Assembly: GCF_002288925.2 (NCBI RefSeq)
Contig: NW_022098030.1
Coordinates: 9,389,085-9,453,084, forward strand
DNA length: 64,000 nucleotides
Origin: Delphinapterus leucas
Taxonomy: Eukaryota; Chordata; Mammalia; Artiodactyla; Monodontidae
Reading direction: 5' to 3'
Under the pieces are notes generated by a model. The model ran no database searches, was not told where the DNA came from, and saw only the letters and a program-made list of their open reading frames with translations. Shown here piece after piece: positions 1 to 12,273 of the stretch. Positions within the stretch are counted from its first letter, which is position 1; each line of letters begins with the position of its first letter. A program made the translations under genes and the position numbers.

Positions 1-194
1 TCTGTGCCTCCATTCGTCACTGGCAGGGTGCCACTGGCTCTCAAATCCAAATGCTCTCACAAGAGGATAAAGCCAGATGTAAATAATTCCCTAATTTTAT
101 ACTTTTTTTTTTTGTAGAAATCTTCAGCAGTAAAGGACATAGAGGGTTATTTAATTTATTTAGACGCAAAATTCTTTGATGATTGAACCAGGGT

Positions 195-262
195 GCTGAA
201 TAAAGCACTGGATTCAGTCACAGAAACCTGAGTTCTAATCTGGTTCTGATACCAAGAAGGTG
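195..262 (+). repeat. MIR SINE fragment (tentative)
   Basis: The text around 'gcactggattcagtcacagaa' and 'cctgagttctaatctggttc' follows the tRNA-derived head of MIR. It is short and diverged. Confidence 0.4.
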
Positions 263-1184
263 AACCACCAAAGAAAACCCCTAATTTGGATAGGTTTCAT
301 TTTTCTCCTTTGCCAATCAAAGGACCTGGGTTAACTGAACTCTACTGGTTACAATTCTCTGTTTAAAAAATGGAATTCAATTCAGGGAAGTCATCATTGG
401 TTAAAAATTCAGGTTAAAGGAGAGTCAAGCTCTTAATTCATGTTATACTCCTTTGCCTCCATTGCCTTCCAATCCATGACAGAGAAAAGGAATCGGCCTT
501 CCCCCAGATCCAGCCAGCTGACACTGAGATTGGGGATAGTAGCTGAGACCTAAAATCAAGTGTAGTTTAACGTACTAACAAATGAAATTAAATGGAGTTG
601 GAATAAATGATCCATTTATCTTCTTCTGAAAGGACTTTCAAGGTAAAGATGCCTATCAAAGGCAGAATGTCCTAGAAAGGTTCTTACGCCAATTAGACCA
701 CATACATATTGAATGCGTATACTGTGCTTCTGGTTTTGGAAGTAATTCTTGGAAGTAATTCTGGTTTGCCTGAAACTATTCTGTCTATGTCCACTGTTCC
801 AGTGGAAAAATAACAGCACCCCCTTCCTGGTTTGAACAAATATTCTATAGTTACCCTAATTCTTGTTTCCCTCTCACAAGTATTCACCTAAATCAGACGA
901 GCCCAACAATGGCTTTATGACGTTGAGATGTCCCAGAAGATGAAACCAGGAGCCTCCATTAGCAGCATCGGTGAGATCTCAGCTTTCTATCCCTGCCCCA
1001 CTCCTAACAAAGAAGGCATGAACAAAGACATCCTTTCACAGCACAAGACCATGTGATCTTTGTCAAGAGTAATGAAATTTCCATTCATCTCTGCTTCTCC
1101 AATACAGATTTTTCTGGGTGTCTGTTGTCCTAGCACACTGCAATTTTACTTTGTCTTTACAGGTTATATGATAAGAACAGAAAC

Positions 1185-1400
1185 ATTATAAGAGCAGCTT
1201 ACTATGTGCCAGGCGCTGTTCCAAGAGCTTTCTCTGTATCGTCACATTAAATCTTCATATTACACCTGAGATATTATTATTATCCATTTTACAGAATAAG
1301 AAACTGAGGGACAGAGGGGTTAAGTACCTTGCCCAAGGCACAGAAGCTTGATTTGGCAGAGCTGGGGTTCAAACAGAGACAATCTGGCTTCACAGTTTGT
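1185..1400 (-). repeat. MIR SINE, minus orientation
   Basis: On the plus strand it reads 'tatgtgccaggcgctgttcc', then 'attattattatccatttt', 'acagaataagaaactgaggg', 'cttgcccaaggcacag' and 'gctggggttcaaaca'. This is the reverse complement of most of the MIR consensus. Confidence 0.75.
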
Positions 1401-2228
1401 GGTATTGCATTATCGACTTGGTTCAGAAGTTTATTACCAGGAATCATTACGTTATTTAAAGATGAGCTTTATGGAGTAGGTCCACCCATACATTCATGCA
1501 CCCACCCACCCATCCCTCATCACGTATTCAGAGGGTATCTACCATATGCCTAGCATTGTGTCAGGCACTGGATAATGAAAGGACTCCTGCTCTTTAGACT
1601 GAATAATATGATAACTCTGGAAGTGGGCGTTTACCAATTGCAAGATCATGCTCGAAAGGGCTCTCGTTAGACATCCTACATAAGGAGAAAACAGAGACCA
1701 AGGCATCTATTGTGCCTGAGTGAGTTCGGGGAGGTCTCATAAAAGAGGTGGCATACTTCAGCTGGCTCACAGATGGAGGAAAAGTTGGCCAAGCATCAAG
1801 ACAACAGACTACCTGCTAAGTCCAAGTGCTGGTGACTTACAAGTTCTCTTTACAAGATCCAAATTAAGAATATTGTTTAGAAAGTCAGTCTAATGGAGAA
1901 AATGTTCCTTGTTTTAACAACATTAAGAGGCCCTGTAGCTTACAAAGGTTCATTTGATATCAACCAACTCAAAACACATCTATTTGAGAAAATAAGGTTA
2001 TTTAACAACTCCAGTTACCAAATTTCTACTTTCTGTCAGTCTAATGATTTTTGAGCCACCTTCTGTGAATAATAATTATCTGTGACTTACAAAGAAAGAA
2101 AGATCTATTGAAAACAGCATTGTTTAGTATGCAATGCTCATTCACTTTAATTTCTAGAGTGTGAAGTGACCAGAGGTAGTACATATACAATTACAGGAAA
2201 CTTTAATCTAGGCAAAAATGGGAAAAAT

Positions 2229-2253
2229 ACACACACACACACAAACACACACA
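2229..2253. repeat. (AC)n microsatellite
   Basis: An ACACAC run with a one-base interruption (acaaacac). Confidence 0.9.
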
Positions 2254-3049
2254 GCAAATGGTCAGAGGCTGGCACATTACCAGCAGAAAGAGTTTGTATG
2301 TATAAATACATATGACAAGCATATCGCCGAACTGGATCTTTCCCAAGTCCTAGCAGGATAGTGTGCGAGTAAGAAGCATACACACTTGGGTTTTGGCATT
2401 ACCACAGAATAAGATTCTCTCTTTCTCTTTCTTACAGTAAGAGAAAATGCATAATGTCACAAGAAGATGTGGGTCACTAACAGGAAAAAATCGAGTACAG
2501 AGGTGACATGGAGATGGAAAATAGAAAGTCTGAGCGTCTTTGCCTCTAGGCAGAAAATTTAATAGTGGTTCAGCTCAGGGGCTAAATTATCACTGACAAC
2601 ATCTCAGACCCTCTTGACCTTGGTAGGAAAAATGTGCCATGAAGGCTGCATAGAACTCATTAGACATCAACTTCCCAAATTGTCTTCGTCACAGTCTGCT
2701 GTGTAATTGACACCTGAGTCGACAGGTTTATCTGTGAGATTCAAGAAGGGCTGAAATGACACTCCCAATCACAAGAGCATCTTTAAAAGCCATGCGGAAG
2801 TCTATAGGAGGGTGGTGGAACACTCCTTGCATGACTGCTATAAATACAAAGCAGCCTTTGGAAGAAACATATTGACCTATTCAACTTCTAAAAATGGAAT
2901 ACATGTGCACGTTGGGGTATATGGTCCCATGCCATGAAAAACACAAACATGGCACTTTGAAGACTTGGGGGAAAATATAAGCTATTAAATTACTAAATCA
3001 TTTAAAGTGGTATTAATTTTTAAATAAGCATAGATACGTTATAAAAAGA

Positions 3050-3298
3050 GAAGCAACAGCACAGAGGAAAGATTGCAGGCTTAGGAATCAGATAGGCCTG
3101 AGTTTGATCATCTCCTCAAGAACGATCCCTAAAATAGCCAGGCTACTTGGGCAAATTGTTTAATGTCTCCAGAAATTCAGCACCTTATAGAGAAAAGATG
3201 ATACCTCCTGATAAGGTTTATAACTGAGACAGTACATGTCAAGCTTTTACAACAGCGCATGGTATATAATAAGTGCTCAACAAATGTAAACTGTCATG
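3050..3298 (+). repeat. MIR SINE
   Basis: MIR landmarks are present in order: 'cacagaggaaagattgcagg', 'aggcctgagtttgatc', 'cttgggcaaattgtttaatg', then 'gcatggtatataataagtgc' and 'tcaacaaatgtaaac' at the 3' end. It is almost full-length but diverged. Confidence 0.72.
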
Positions 3299-6139
3299 AT
3301 GACTGTGCAATAGGAACAGCAGTAGCTCTCATGCAATATCTTAAAAGGATTAAACAAAGTAAAATACATTTTTAAAAGCACAGCACAGCAACACATTGTT
3401 GGCACTCGAAGAAAAAGTTCTCCTCCTAACTAGACCTCTTATACCTAAATCCATTTACTCAAAGGTGGCTCATGGAAGTAGATGACTATTTTTCATGTAT
3501 TTTAAGCAGCATTCTTGTAACACACCCACATTAAGAATTTTGTGATCCCAAATACTTTGCTAACAACCAAATTACCTCTTGTTCTTGAATGTCTTAGAAT
3601 ATCACAGGCAAAAACTGCCTTTGAGTTCAGAGAATTCGAAGAAAAGAGAAAACAGGGAAAATACTCGAAACTGAAGTTACAGTGAAAAGTACTTACGACC
3701 ACTTCTGATCAAACTGGAAAACCCATATAAATACTGGCGACAGTTTAAGAATATATTTCCCCTTATTCAGAAATATGTACTTTCCAAAAGGTCCATTTTC
3801 ACTTTGAAATCTTGACATGATTTGGCAAGCTCATGTTAACTAGTGAGTGTGGCTTAAGCTGTTACCAATCTTAGAACAATAAGAAAGTAGAAGAATTATA
3901 GCTGACTCTTCACTATTGCAATATTCAGATACCTGGTATTTCCCGGAAGCAAAACTTGAGTTAATCAAAATATCATTTTATTCAGACTGTCCTTCTTCAC
4001 ACTTCTTTTTCAAAGTAAATGCCAAAGATTATCATATTAATATTTTTTATTTTGTTTCTAAAAACATAATAATGAAATAAGAAGTACTGGATAGGCAATG
4101 GAGGGAAAATAAAAGGAAGTACAGACAACACCCAGAGAAGACATTATTTTCAGCAAATAGCTTTTGTACTGAAGGATAAGCAAGAAACAGAGTAGAAAAG
4201 ACAGTTTTTGGTGTTGCTGGACTTACTAGATTAATGATCAGATGAAGTTAGAAAAGCCTAAGTTAAGTGCCTAAACAAGGGTCACTTAAATCATACTACC
4301 TTTAAGAAAGATTTTATACAACAGGAAATATTCAGTCTTTCTGGGATAGTGACTGTTTTAGATTTGGGCGGCTTACAAGAATAATAGTAATCCATTCATT
4401 TCACAAATATTTGGATATCTGAGATGTCATTATGAAAAGAAAAATTCCTCAGAGTTTCAAATAAAGATTTCTTAAATGTCTTTTAGTACAGTAGCTATTT
4501 TACTATTTGTTCCAAATTGAATAAGTGAGATTGTGTTAATACTTTCTAACATCACAAGTGAAGTTCAACAAAACTACAGCAAAACCATGAAAAGAAAAGC
4601 TTCCTTCTTTTATAGTCATCATCAGTGTAAATTCAACCTAATCAGTTCTCAGTGAAAATATTTCATATTGCTCTCCAGCCCAATCAAATTCACGTATCAA
4701 GCTGACTCTTCAACTAAAATTATAGATATTACGATAGTCTATATAAAATATATTATTATTCCTGGCTGCCATACATGATACTCAATAGTTAAAAAAAACC
4801 AAAACCCAAAGGATTATCTGTATTTTATTGTACCTGTCAGAAGAGCACATATTCATTATCATCACTATCACTGTTCATGAAATTCTACAAAGTCCCCTGA
4901 AATGAATGATTTATACTATGCACTCTACTGAGATTACATTCCAAGGCTATCAGAGCAAAACAGATAGCCAGAAGATCATGCTACACTATGTCACCAAACA
5001 GAAAAAAATAAAGGAATATATTCAATTTTGTGTTTTTTCATTTCTATCTTTCAACAGTAATCAGGATTTCTATATTCGTAGGATTACCATATCATTTTTA
5101 CTGAGACAAAAAAAAGAAAGAAATTTCACTCCCCAAAATGTTGTTATCCAATTATTTGACCCTTTAAATTCACTCTTTAATCCCTTTTTAATGCTGAGGA
5201 CTTTGACATTTTTAACCAACAGAACAAAAAATAAGTTCTTATATTTTTTATTTACTTGAAGCTACTTAAAACATCACTTTTTTTCTCCTTCCTAATTACC
5301 TGTATAACCCCCTTGCCATTTATTCCTTCAAACTTTTATTGTTCCTTTCTCTCACCATCTCCTTCCACCATGCAACACTGAAATAATGTGTCCAACAAAT
5401 AGTTATTGCTGTACGAGACCCTCCCTTGGCATCTGAAAAAAATGAGTAAGACCGAGCTGCTCTCAGTCTAGTGGGGAAGACAGACATGAACATGACTAAC
5501 AGTAACAGAAGATGATGGAGCCACTTTCATGAGAGCACAGATAACAGAAGAATCAAGTCAGTGGGGAAGGGTAGTGATGTATCACTGCTATGCCCTGACA
5601 GAAAACTTTTATGTGAACTGGGCCAATCTCTGCTTCAGAGTCATTTCATCTACATTCATCCAATAAATATTTATTGAATAACTATGTGCCAAGCACCAAG
5701 TTAGTAATAGTAATGAAGAGACAGGGTCTCTACTCTCCCTGCCTACAGAAAGCAACCAATAGTAATACATTAGTATTCAGCTATCACAGATATTCACGTG
5801 CAATAAGAACCCTGGAAGAGAAGCATGAAGGCTGCTTGGAAGAATCAGTCACTGTTTTATGGAACGTAGTGTTAAAGATGAAACTGGATGGATGGATAGG
5901 GCTTTGCCAAGTGGAGATAAAGGAAAAAGATATTCTAGGCCAAGGCAGCAAGCGGCATGCTTGGAAAAGACAAAGAATGAATAGATTCTTTCTTAACATA
6001 CTTAGGGAGCCATTAGAAGTTTAATATTGTGGGGGGATAATGGCTGATGAGGTTTAATGAGAAAGGCTGTGGCCAAATAATAAACAATGTTCCATGTCAC
6101 ACAAAGACATAAAGGTTTTACTGAATAAGAATCATGATA

Positions 6140-6375
6140 TTGTTCTTACTGTTAATTGCTAACAATTATTGAGTCCTTACAACATACATACCTGGCAGTA
6201 TTCTAAATGCTTTTATGATACATTTAGACTCACTTAACTTCTGGACCCTCTCAAGAAGGAAATACTTTTGCCCTCATTATACAAACAGGCAGAATAAGAT
6301 AGAGAGAAGTTAAATAACATAACCAAGATCACTGAGCTAATGAGTGGTTCAACATGCGAGGCAATCTGGAGCCAG
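6140..6375 (-). repeat. MIR SINE, minus orientation
   Basis: The order 'attattgagtccttac', 'ctcattatacaaacagg', 'agagaagttaaataac', 'gagctaatgagtgg' matches the reverse complement of MIR. Confidence 0.6.
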
Positions 6376-7259
6376 TGTTCATATATTACGGATGCATCCC
6401 CTCTAAGGTGATGGAGTGCTAATGGAGAAGGGAGGCAAGCTATGTGATCAAATATATTTTTCTAAACATCTGTTTCTATACCTTTGAAATACTAAGAAAA
6501 TAACTACTGAGCATTTACTACATACATTATTCTTCGAGCCACAGGAAAACAAAAATACACAACACGTCCCATGAATACCTGCAATTCCCAGTATATTCAG
6601 ACATAGATTGAGATAAAGAAACAGAAATAGAGAGACAGTCACAGTCAAGATCTGCTTATCTGATGCAGCAACCAATGGAGCCATGAACAGGTAGGCATAC
6701 TTTAAGTGGTACTTTTGATGACTTGCTGGAGGCGGACTGTGGACTAGCTTGAGTGAGAAATTCCTGAAGGCCAGTCTTGAGGGTGCAGGGGGGTGGGGGA
6801 GTCCCACTCTTTCATGGTCTTTATTTCCAAGAACCCGACCAGGTTCTCATGGTGGAGAACCAAAAAAGATCCCCTCCTGGTGAGGGCAAGGGAAGAAGAG
6901 TAATCCTTGTGAAATATATCCAGAGCCTTCTCAATAACAAAGGCCTGACTCTCCAAGGTAAAAGACTTTACTAGAGCCTTTTAAAGAGCTGTGGCAAAAA
7001 GGCACTCTCTGACTTCACCCTCCTCTAGCCTTCTTGTCTCATCTAAGGTGGTGAGGGGGGTTAGCTCTACAAGCAGAAAAACGTGTGAAGGTCATGGGAC
7101 AGAGACACAGGCTGAATCAAAGACTGAGATTTAACTGAACGGTTATAGAACATTCCCCCTCCACCATACCTAACACCCCCACGACAGGGCTCCAGTATGA
7201 TAATACTGAAGTATACCTGAAACAGCTTCAAGACACACAGTCTCTCTGAGAAAGAGTAT

Positions 7260-8540
7260 TAAGGAAAGCCTAACACCAAGATGGAGATAAAAACAAGGAC
7301 ACTAGAGAAATTTGAATCTGCTAGCACCAATAGCTACAACAAACACTAAACAATGCTGAAATCCCAGCCAGATTAACATAAATCTTCATATTAGAGGCCT
7401 AATAATTTGAATTCCTATTACAAATTCAACATATCCAACATTCAACAAAAAAATTACAAGGCATGACCAAAGGAAAGAAAAACATAGTCCGAAAAGACAA
7501 AGCTAGCATGGGAATCATAATAAGATGTTGGAATATGAAACAGATGTTGGAATTGTCTGACAGGGAACTGAAAATACCTATGATTAATATGCTAAGGACT
7601 CTAATAGAAAAAGTAGACAACATTCAAGAACAGATGTGTAGGGCTTCCCTGGTGGCACAGTGGTTGAGAGTCCGCCTGCCAATGCAGGGGACACGGGTTC
7701 GTGCCCCGGTCCGGAAAGATCCCACATGCCGCGGAGCGGCTAGGCCCATGAGCCATGGCCGCTGAGCCTGCGCGTCCAGAGCCTGTGCTCCGCAACACGA
7801 GAGGCCACAACAGTGAGAGACCCGCGTACCGCAAAAAAAAAAAAAAAATAGAACAGATGTGTAATGTAAGCAGAGAGAAATTCTAAGAAAGAATTAAAAG
7901 GAAATGCTAGAAATCATAATAGACATGAAGAATGCATTTGATGGGATCAACAGAAGACTCAGCATGACCAAGGCAAGAATCAATGAGTTTGAAGATAGGT
8001 CAATATAAACTTCCCAAACTGAAATGTAATAAGAAAAATGAATGAAACGTACAGAACATCCCAGAACTATAGTAAAATTTCAAAACATGTAACACATGAG
8101 TAACTAGAATATCAGAAGGGGAAGAAAGACAAGAGGGCAGAAGAAATATTTAAAGTAATAATGGTGGAGAACTTTCCAAAATTAATGAAAGACGCCAAAC
8201 CATAGATTCAGAAAACTCAGAGGACACTAAGCCAGATAAATTCCAAAAATAATAAGCCTAGGCAGAGTATGTAAAAACTGTAGAAAACTAAAGGCAAAGA
8301 GAAAATCTTAAAGTCAGAGGGGAAAAAAAAAAGAACACCTTACCAATGGAGCAACAAGATTAAGAATTTCATTGGACTTCTAATCAGAAACCATCAAGCA
8401 AGAAGACAGTAGAGTAAAACACTGAAACTGTTGAGAGAAGAAAGAAGCTACAAAACTAGAATTTTATATCCAGCAAAATTTTCCTTAGAAAGTGAAGTAG
8501 AAATAAAGACTTTTTGGACAAATAAAAACTGAGGGAATTC
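7260..8540 (+). mobile_element. Old LINE-1/HAL1-like ORF1 relic
   Basis: A long A-rich, purine-rich stretch in sense orientation resembles decayed LINE-1/HAL1 ORF1, with coiled-coil-like codons (for example around 7540-7630, translating to DRELKIPMINMLRTLIEKVD). Stops and indels break the frame throughout. A CHR-2 SINE interrupts it at 7641-7849 and the relic continues directly on the far side. HAL1 (ORF1-only 'half L1') and old L1M families cannot be told apart here without alignment to consensus libraries. Confidence 0.55.
7641..7849 (+). mobile_element. CHR-2-type SINE with 14-bp target duplications
   Basis: The tRNA-derived head begins 'gggcttccctggtggcacag', with an A-box-like 'tggcacagtgg' and a B-box-like 'ggttcgtgcc'. 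The GC-rich body includes 'catgccgcggagcggc' and 'gagccatggccgctgagcc', and it ends in 'accgc' plus a run of A. It is flanked by identical 'agaacagatgtgta' at 7627-7640 and 7850-7863. Low divergence and a perfect duplication point to a fairly recent insertion. It is the best taxonomic marker in the window (Cetacea or close relatives). Confidence 0.9.
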
Positions 8541-8870
8541 ACATGATCATCTCAATTGATGCAGGAAAAGCATTTGACAAAATTCAATAACCTTTCATGA
8601 TAAAAAACACTCAAGAAACTAGTAATAGAAGGAAATTATGTCAACATAATAAAGGCCATATGTGAAAAACCTATAGCTAACATCATATTCAACAGTGAAA
8701 ACCTGAAAACTTGTTCGATGGGTAATGAGTTTCAGTCTTACAAGATGAAAAGTTGTTTTGCAAGATCTGTTGCAAAACAATGTGCACATAGTTAACACTA
8801 CTGTATTATATACTTAGAAATGGTTGTGATAGAAATTTTTGTTTTCTTTTTTTACTACAATAAAAAAAAT
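8541..8870 (+). mobile_element. Old L1 ORF2/3' end fragment
   Basis: A fragment reading 'ttgatgcaggaaaagcattt' (reverse-transcriptase region, DAGKAFDK-like) is followed by 'cagtcttacaagatgaaaag' and 'acttagaaatggttgtgata', a typical old L1 3' UTR. It ends near 8870 in 'ctacaataaaaaaaata'. The junction suggests an internally deleted copy. Confidence 0.5.
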
Positions 8871-8879
8871 AAGGTGGAA

Positions 8880-9200
8880 AAAAAACAGAGAAGGAAGAAG
8901 CCTTTGGTAACAAATAGAAAACAGTTACAAACCTGGTTGATATTAATTCAAATATATCAATTATCACTCTAAATATGAATGGTCTAAATGTACCAATTAA
9001 AAAATAGAGATTGTCATAGTGAATAATGATAATAATAAAGGGCCCAACTATATGCTGTCTACAATAAATCTACTTTAAATATAACGACGCTGATAGGTAA
9101 AGCAAAGGGACAGATATAGATAAACCAGGCTAACACTAATCAAAAGAAAGCTAGAGTATTAATTTCAGACAAAGAAGACTTCTGAGCTAGCAAAATTATT
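8880..9200 (+). mobile_element. Old L1 ORF2 5' (endonuclease) fragment
   Basis: 'tcactctaaatatgaatggt' and 'ctaaatgtaccaattaaaaa' correspond to the ORF2 start (TLNMNGLNVPIKK-like). Later, 'caaaagaaagctagagtatt' corresponds to the QKKAGVAI segment of the endonuclease. It is heavily decayed. Confidence 0.5.
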
Positions 9201-10819
9201 ACAGTTTCTCCCACACTATTTGCTTACTTAATTTTTTCTAAGGAACACCTAGACGTGCTAATGTCTATGGAATACACTCGGGGAATGTATTTTGTACCTT
9301 CTGGGAATACTGCTTTGATAGAAACTATCAAAGCAATAATGGCAGTGGTAAAAATCTTCTTGGTACCCTTAAACTTCACCGTATTTGAAATTCCCCATCT
9401 TATAATCAAGTCAAAGCAATCCTTGTCATGTAGCATTACTATTTGAATCAGCTTTGTTATAATTAAAAGGTATCAAATTTAATAAGTGCCATGTATACAC
9501 AGTTATTTATATAAATAGGTTGAGAACTGTTGAAGTGGTGAGGGGGAGAGGATGGAGGACCCCTCTTCCATACAAGTGGAAACAGAGTGGAGAAGATAAT
9601 TACCACTTGTGGCAAATGCGCATCCTGGGTGGAAAGAGAAAAATAGACACCTTCAGGAAAACTACCTTTAGCCAAAGCAATAGATTTCAACTTAATCCTT
9701 TACCTCTACTGAGGTAATCTCTTTGAGATATGCAAAGATACCTTAAAATAAAATACTCCTGATCAGTAATTTTCTGCTGAAAGTGAGTAAATTTCTGATT
9801 CAAGCAGATGGAAATTCTGTTCTTCTTCTAGCTAGTGTTGTTTCATCCCCCCAAATGAGAAACAGAACAAACTTTACAGTGGATAATATCTTTCAGTTCC
9901 ATTGCTCAGGGACAAAAATTTCCCAGACTGACCATGACATCTACCAATTACATTACCTATTTTTCCATTATATGGCATTATAATACATGGCATTATTTAA
10001 TGGCCAGTGCCCATCTTAAACCCAGTGCCACATGGTTAATGTCAAAGGGACCAAAGGGTCATATTAAGTGTCAATCCTCCTGCATGTTACCATCTTCCAC
10101 CTAAAGTATTGTTACGACAATGCACACTGAATTACAGTGTCAGCTCAAGAACGTACGCCATCCTGTCACTTTTGACAAAGAGCCTCAATTACACCTCAGA
10201 AATAAGAGTCCTGCAATTTTAAGTCTTTTAAAGGAATTATGCTTTCCACTGTGAGAAGAAATAAATACATTTATTAAATAAATTTGTAGGCCGGTATGTG
10301 CTCAGGTGCTCTGGCTTCAACTCACTATCTACCAGTTAAAAGTTAACCAGGTAAAGGTCAGCAGTCACTTCACTCAGGCATCTGACCTTGTGCTCCCCTT
10401 CAGTTTGGAATATCATGTTTCCTTCAAGACTTAAAATACAAGAGAAACTATACACCATAAAAGGTACACCATGTAAACTGTATTTAAATTAAAAATTCAA
10501 CTTTCAACTTCACTATTACTATTTTCTTGTTATTTCACATATATAGATACCTAAATCCTTTTTTGAATTACCCATGTTAAAATTCTTCTTTAATTTAATG
10601 ATATACATAGAAGTCGTCTTTTCACTTCAGGACTGCATTATAAGGAAATCCAAAAACTGAATAAAGATTTTCTTTAAGAATCAATTTTTACACATTTTGA
10701 AGTTAGGCGTTTATGCGCACAAGGCACCATATATCCATATTTGATCGTAATTAACAAAAGGTTAAAGAGAAATTTAAGTACAGCTTTCAGAAAAACCGAG
10801 TATAATGCAAGACGCTTTG

Positions 10820-10930
10820 GACACAGGTCTGAACCTCTGTGAACCACAGTTTCCTCATCTCTAGAGTAGGTACCTAGATCGTGGGATTATGTGAGAAATA
10901 TTAGAATAGCATATTCACAATGTCTAGTTT
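10820..10930 (+). repeat. MIR SINE fragment
   Basis: 'ctgtgaaccacagtttcctc' followed by 'atctctagagtaggtac' and 'gggattatgtgagaaa' follows the MIR core. Confidence 0.5.
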
Positions 10931-11407
10931 ACTGCATGATAAAGAGTACGAGCTAACTACAGGAAGTACTGTGATTAACCTGATCACAGAAGCGGCAGGG
11001 TCAGGGGCCACCCTGTAGGTAATATTTAATTCTTTTTAGGTAGGAAAGCAAGAGATGAGGATTGATGTCAAGGGAGATAGGAAATGAATGAGAAATTCAG
11101 ATGGTCCTAGAAGCTCAGGTCTTGGGGAAAAAAAAAAGTTGAACTCAGAATTAACTATTGTTTGGAAGAAGTATAATTTTAATAAAAAACTAAGGATAAA
11201 ATCTACAAGTCTGCAGATGTCGTGCTTCAGGCTGCTGAGGCTCAAGCGGCCTCATATGCAATGTAGATGAATATAAGGGGGAATGACCAAAATGTCATGG
11301 GTTTGTAAACATGTTCATGGATGGGCTGATAAACCTATTTACGAGGCTGCAAAAATGAAAACTTTCACATCTTAGGACAGACGTGACTTCCTTTATATAT
11401 ATGCCTC

Positions 11408-11437
11408 TGTGTGTGTGTGTATATCTGTGTGTATGAA
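11408..11437. repeat. (TG)n-rich microsatellite
   Basis: A TG run followed by degenerate TATG units. Confidence 0.75.
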
Positions 11438-12250
11438 TATATGTATACACAACCAGAGGCTACAGGAAAAAACAGGCAACTTTTTTTTGTGAAGTGTTGA
11501 TCCAACCCCTTGGGAGGAAAGATACTTGCTTTTGAAAACGTATGCGGTCAGTACCACTTTTTTCAAAGGTAAACAGGGGCTTAGACAAGGATGCTGTTTT
11601 AACAAGGAAAGATACTCAAAATTTCTTCTATTAAACAATGATCGAACTAGGAAAATATAAAACATAAATTACAAACAGAGTTTAGCTCACATTAAAATGT
11701 GTTCATGCTTGATTACATGACAGGAGAGTCAACATGATGTAGCAGAAAGGATAACAAGCTGGAAATCGTGATGCCAAGTCATTTCGTGTATCAATGGGCT
11801 CATGTAACAAATTAAAGGACTGCAAAGTGGGAGAAAAATACCTACTAAGTGGTGTGGAATCCCATGCCTCTAATAAAAATTAAAAAGGAAATAAGATTAA
11901 GGTACCTACATAATTGTCCTTTCTGAAACAAAAACTATTTCCACCAGTCTTAAGCATGGTAGCCCACCACTGAAGCAACTATAGATAGTTGTTATAATTT
12001 CCCCTAAAGAGAATACACTGAGGTCTTCTTGAGACCAAAGAAACGCCCTGCTCGTCTTTGTATCACTACTGTTTATTACAGAACATGACACAACCTTCAG
12101 GTTCAGAAAATGTATATTGAATTCAGGTTTTTATAAAGGATTGCTTTTTTAGAGTCCTGCAAGAAAGCCAAGCTATATTTAAGGGCATACGGCTTCTCCA
12201 TCTGCATCCCTCTAATAACATGGGATAGCAGAGTCCTGAGCCTGCTGAGC

Positions 12251-12273
12251 TATTTATTTATTTATTTATTTTT
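12251..12273. repeat. (TTTA)n microsatellite
   Basis: About five to six TATT units. Confidence 0.85.

Larger units (their letters stand above)
1..7259. other. TMTC2 downstream intron, MIR relics, no gene
   Basis: No exon is recognised on either strand. The block holds MIR copies listed separately, weak L2-like tails (about 1495-1570 and 5645-5720), an AC tract at 2229-2253 and otherwise unidentified AT-rich sequence. Short open frames here lack recognisable domains. Confidence 0.6.
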
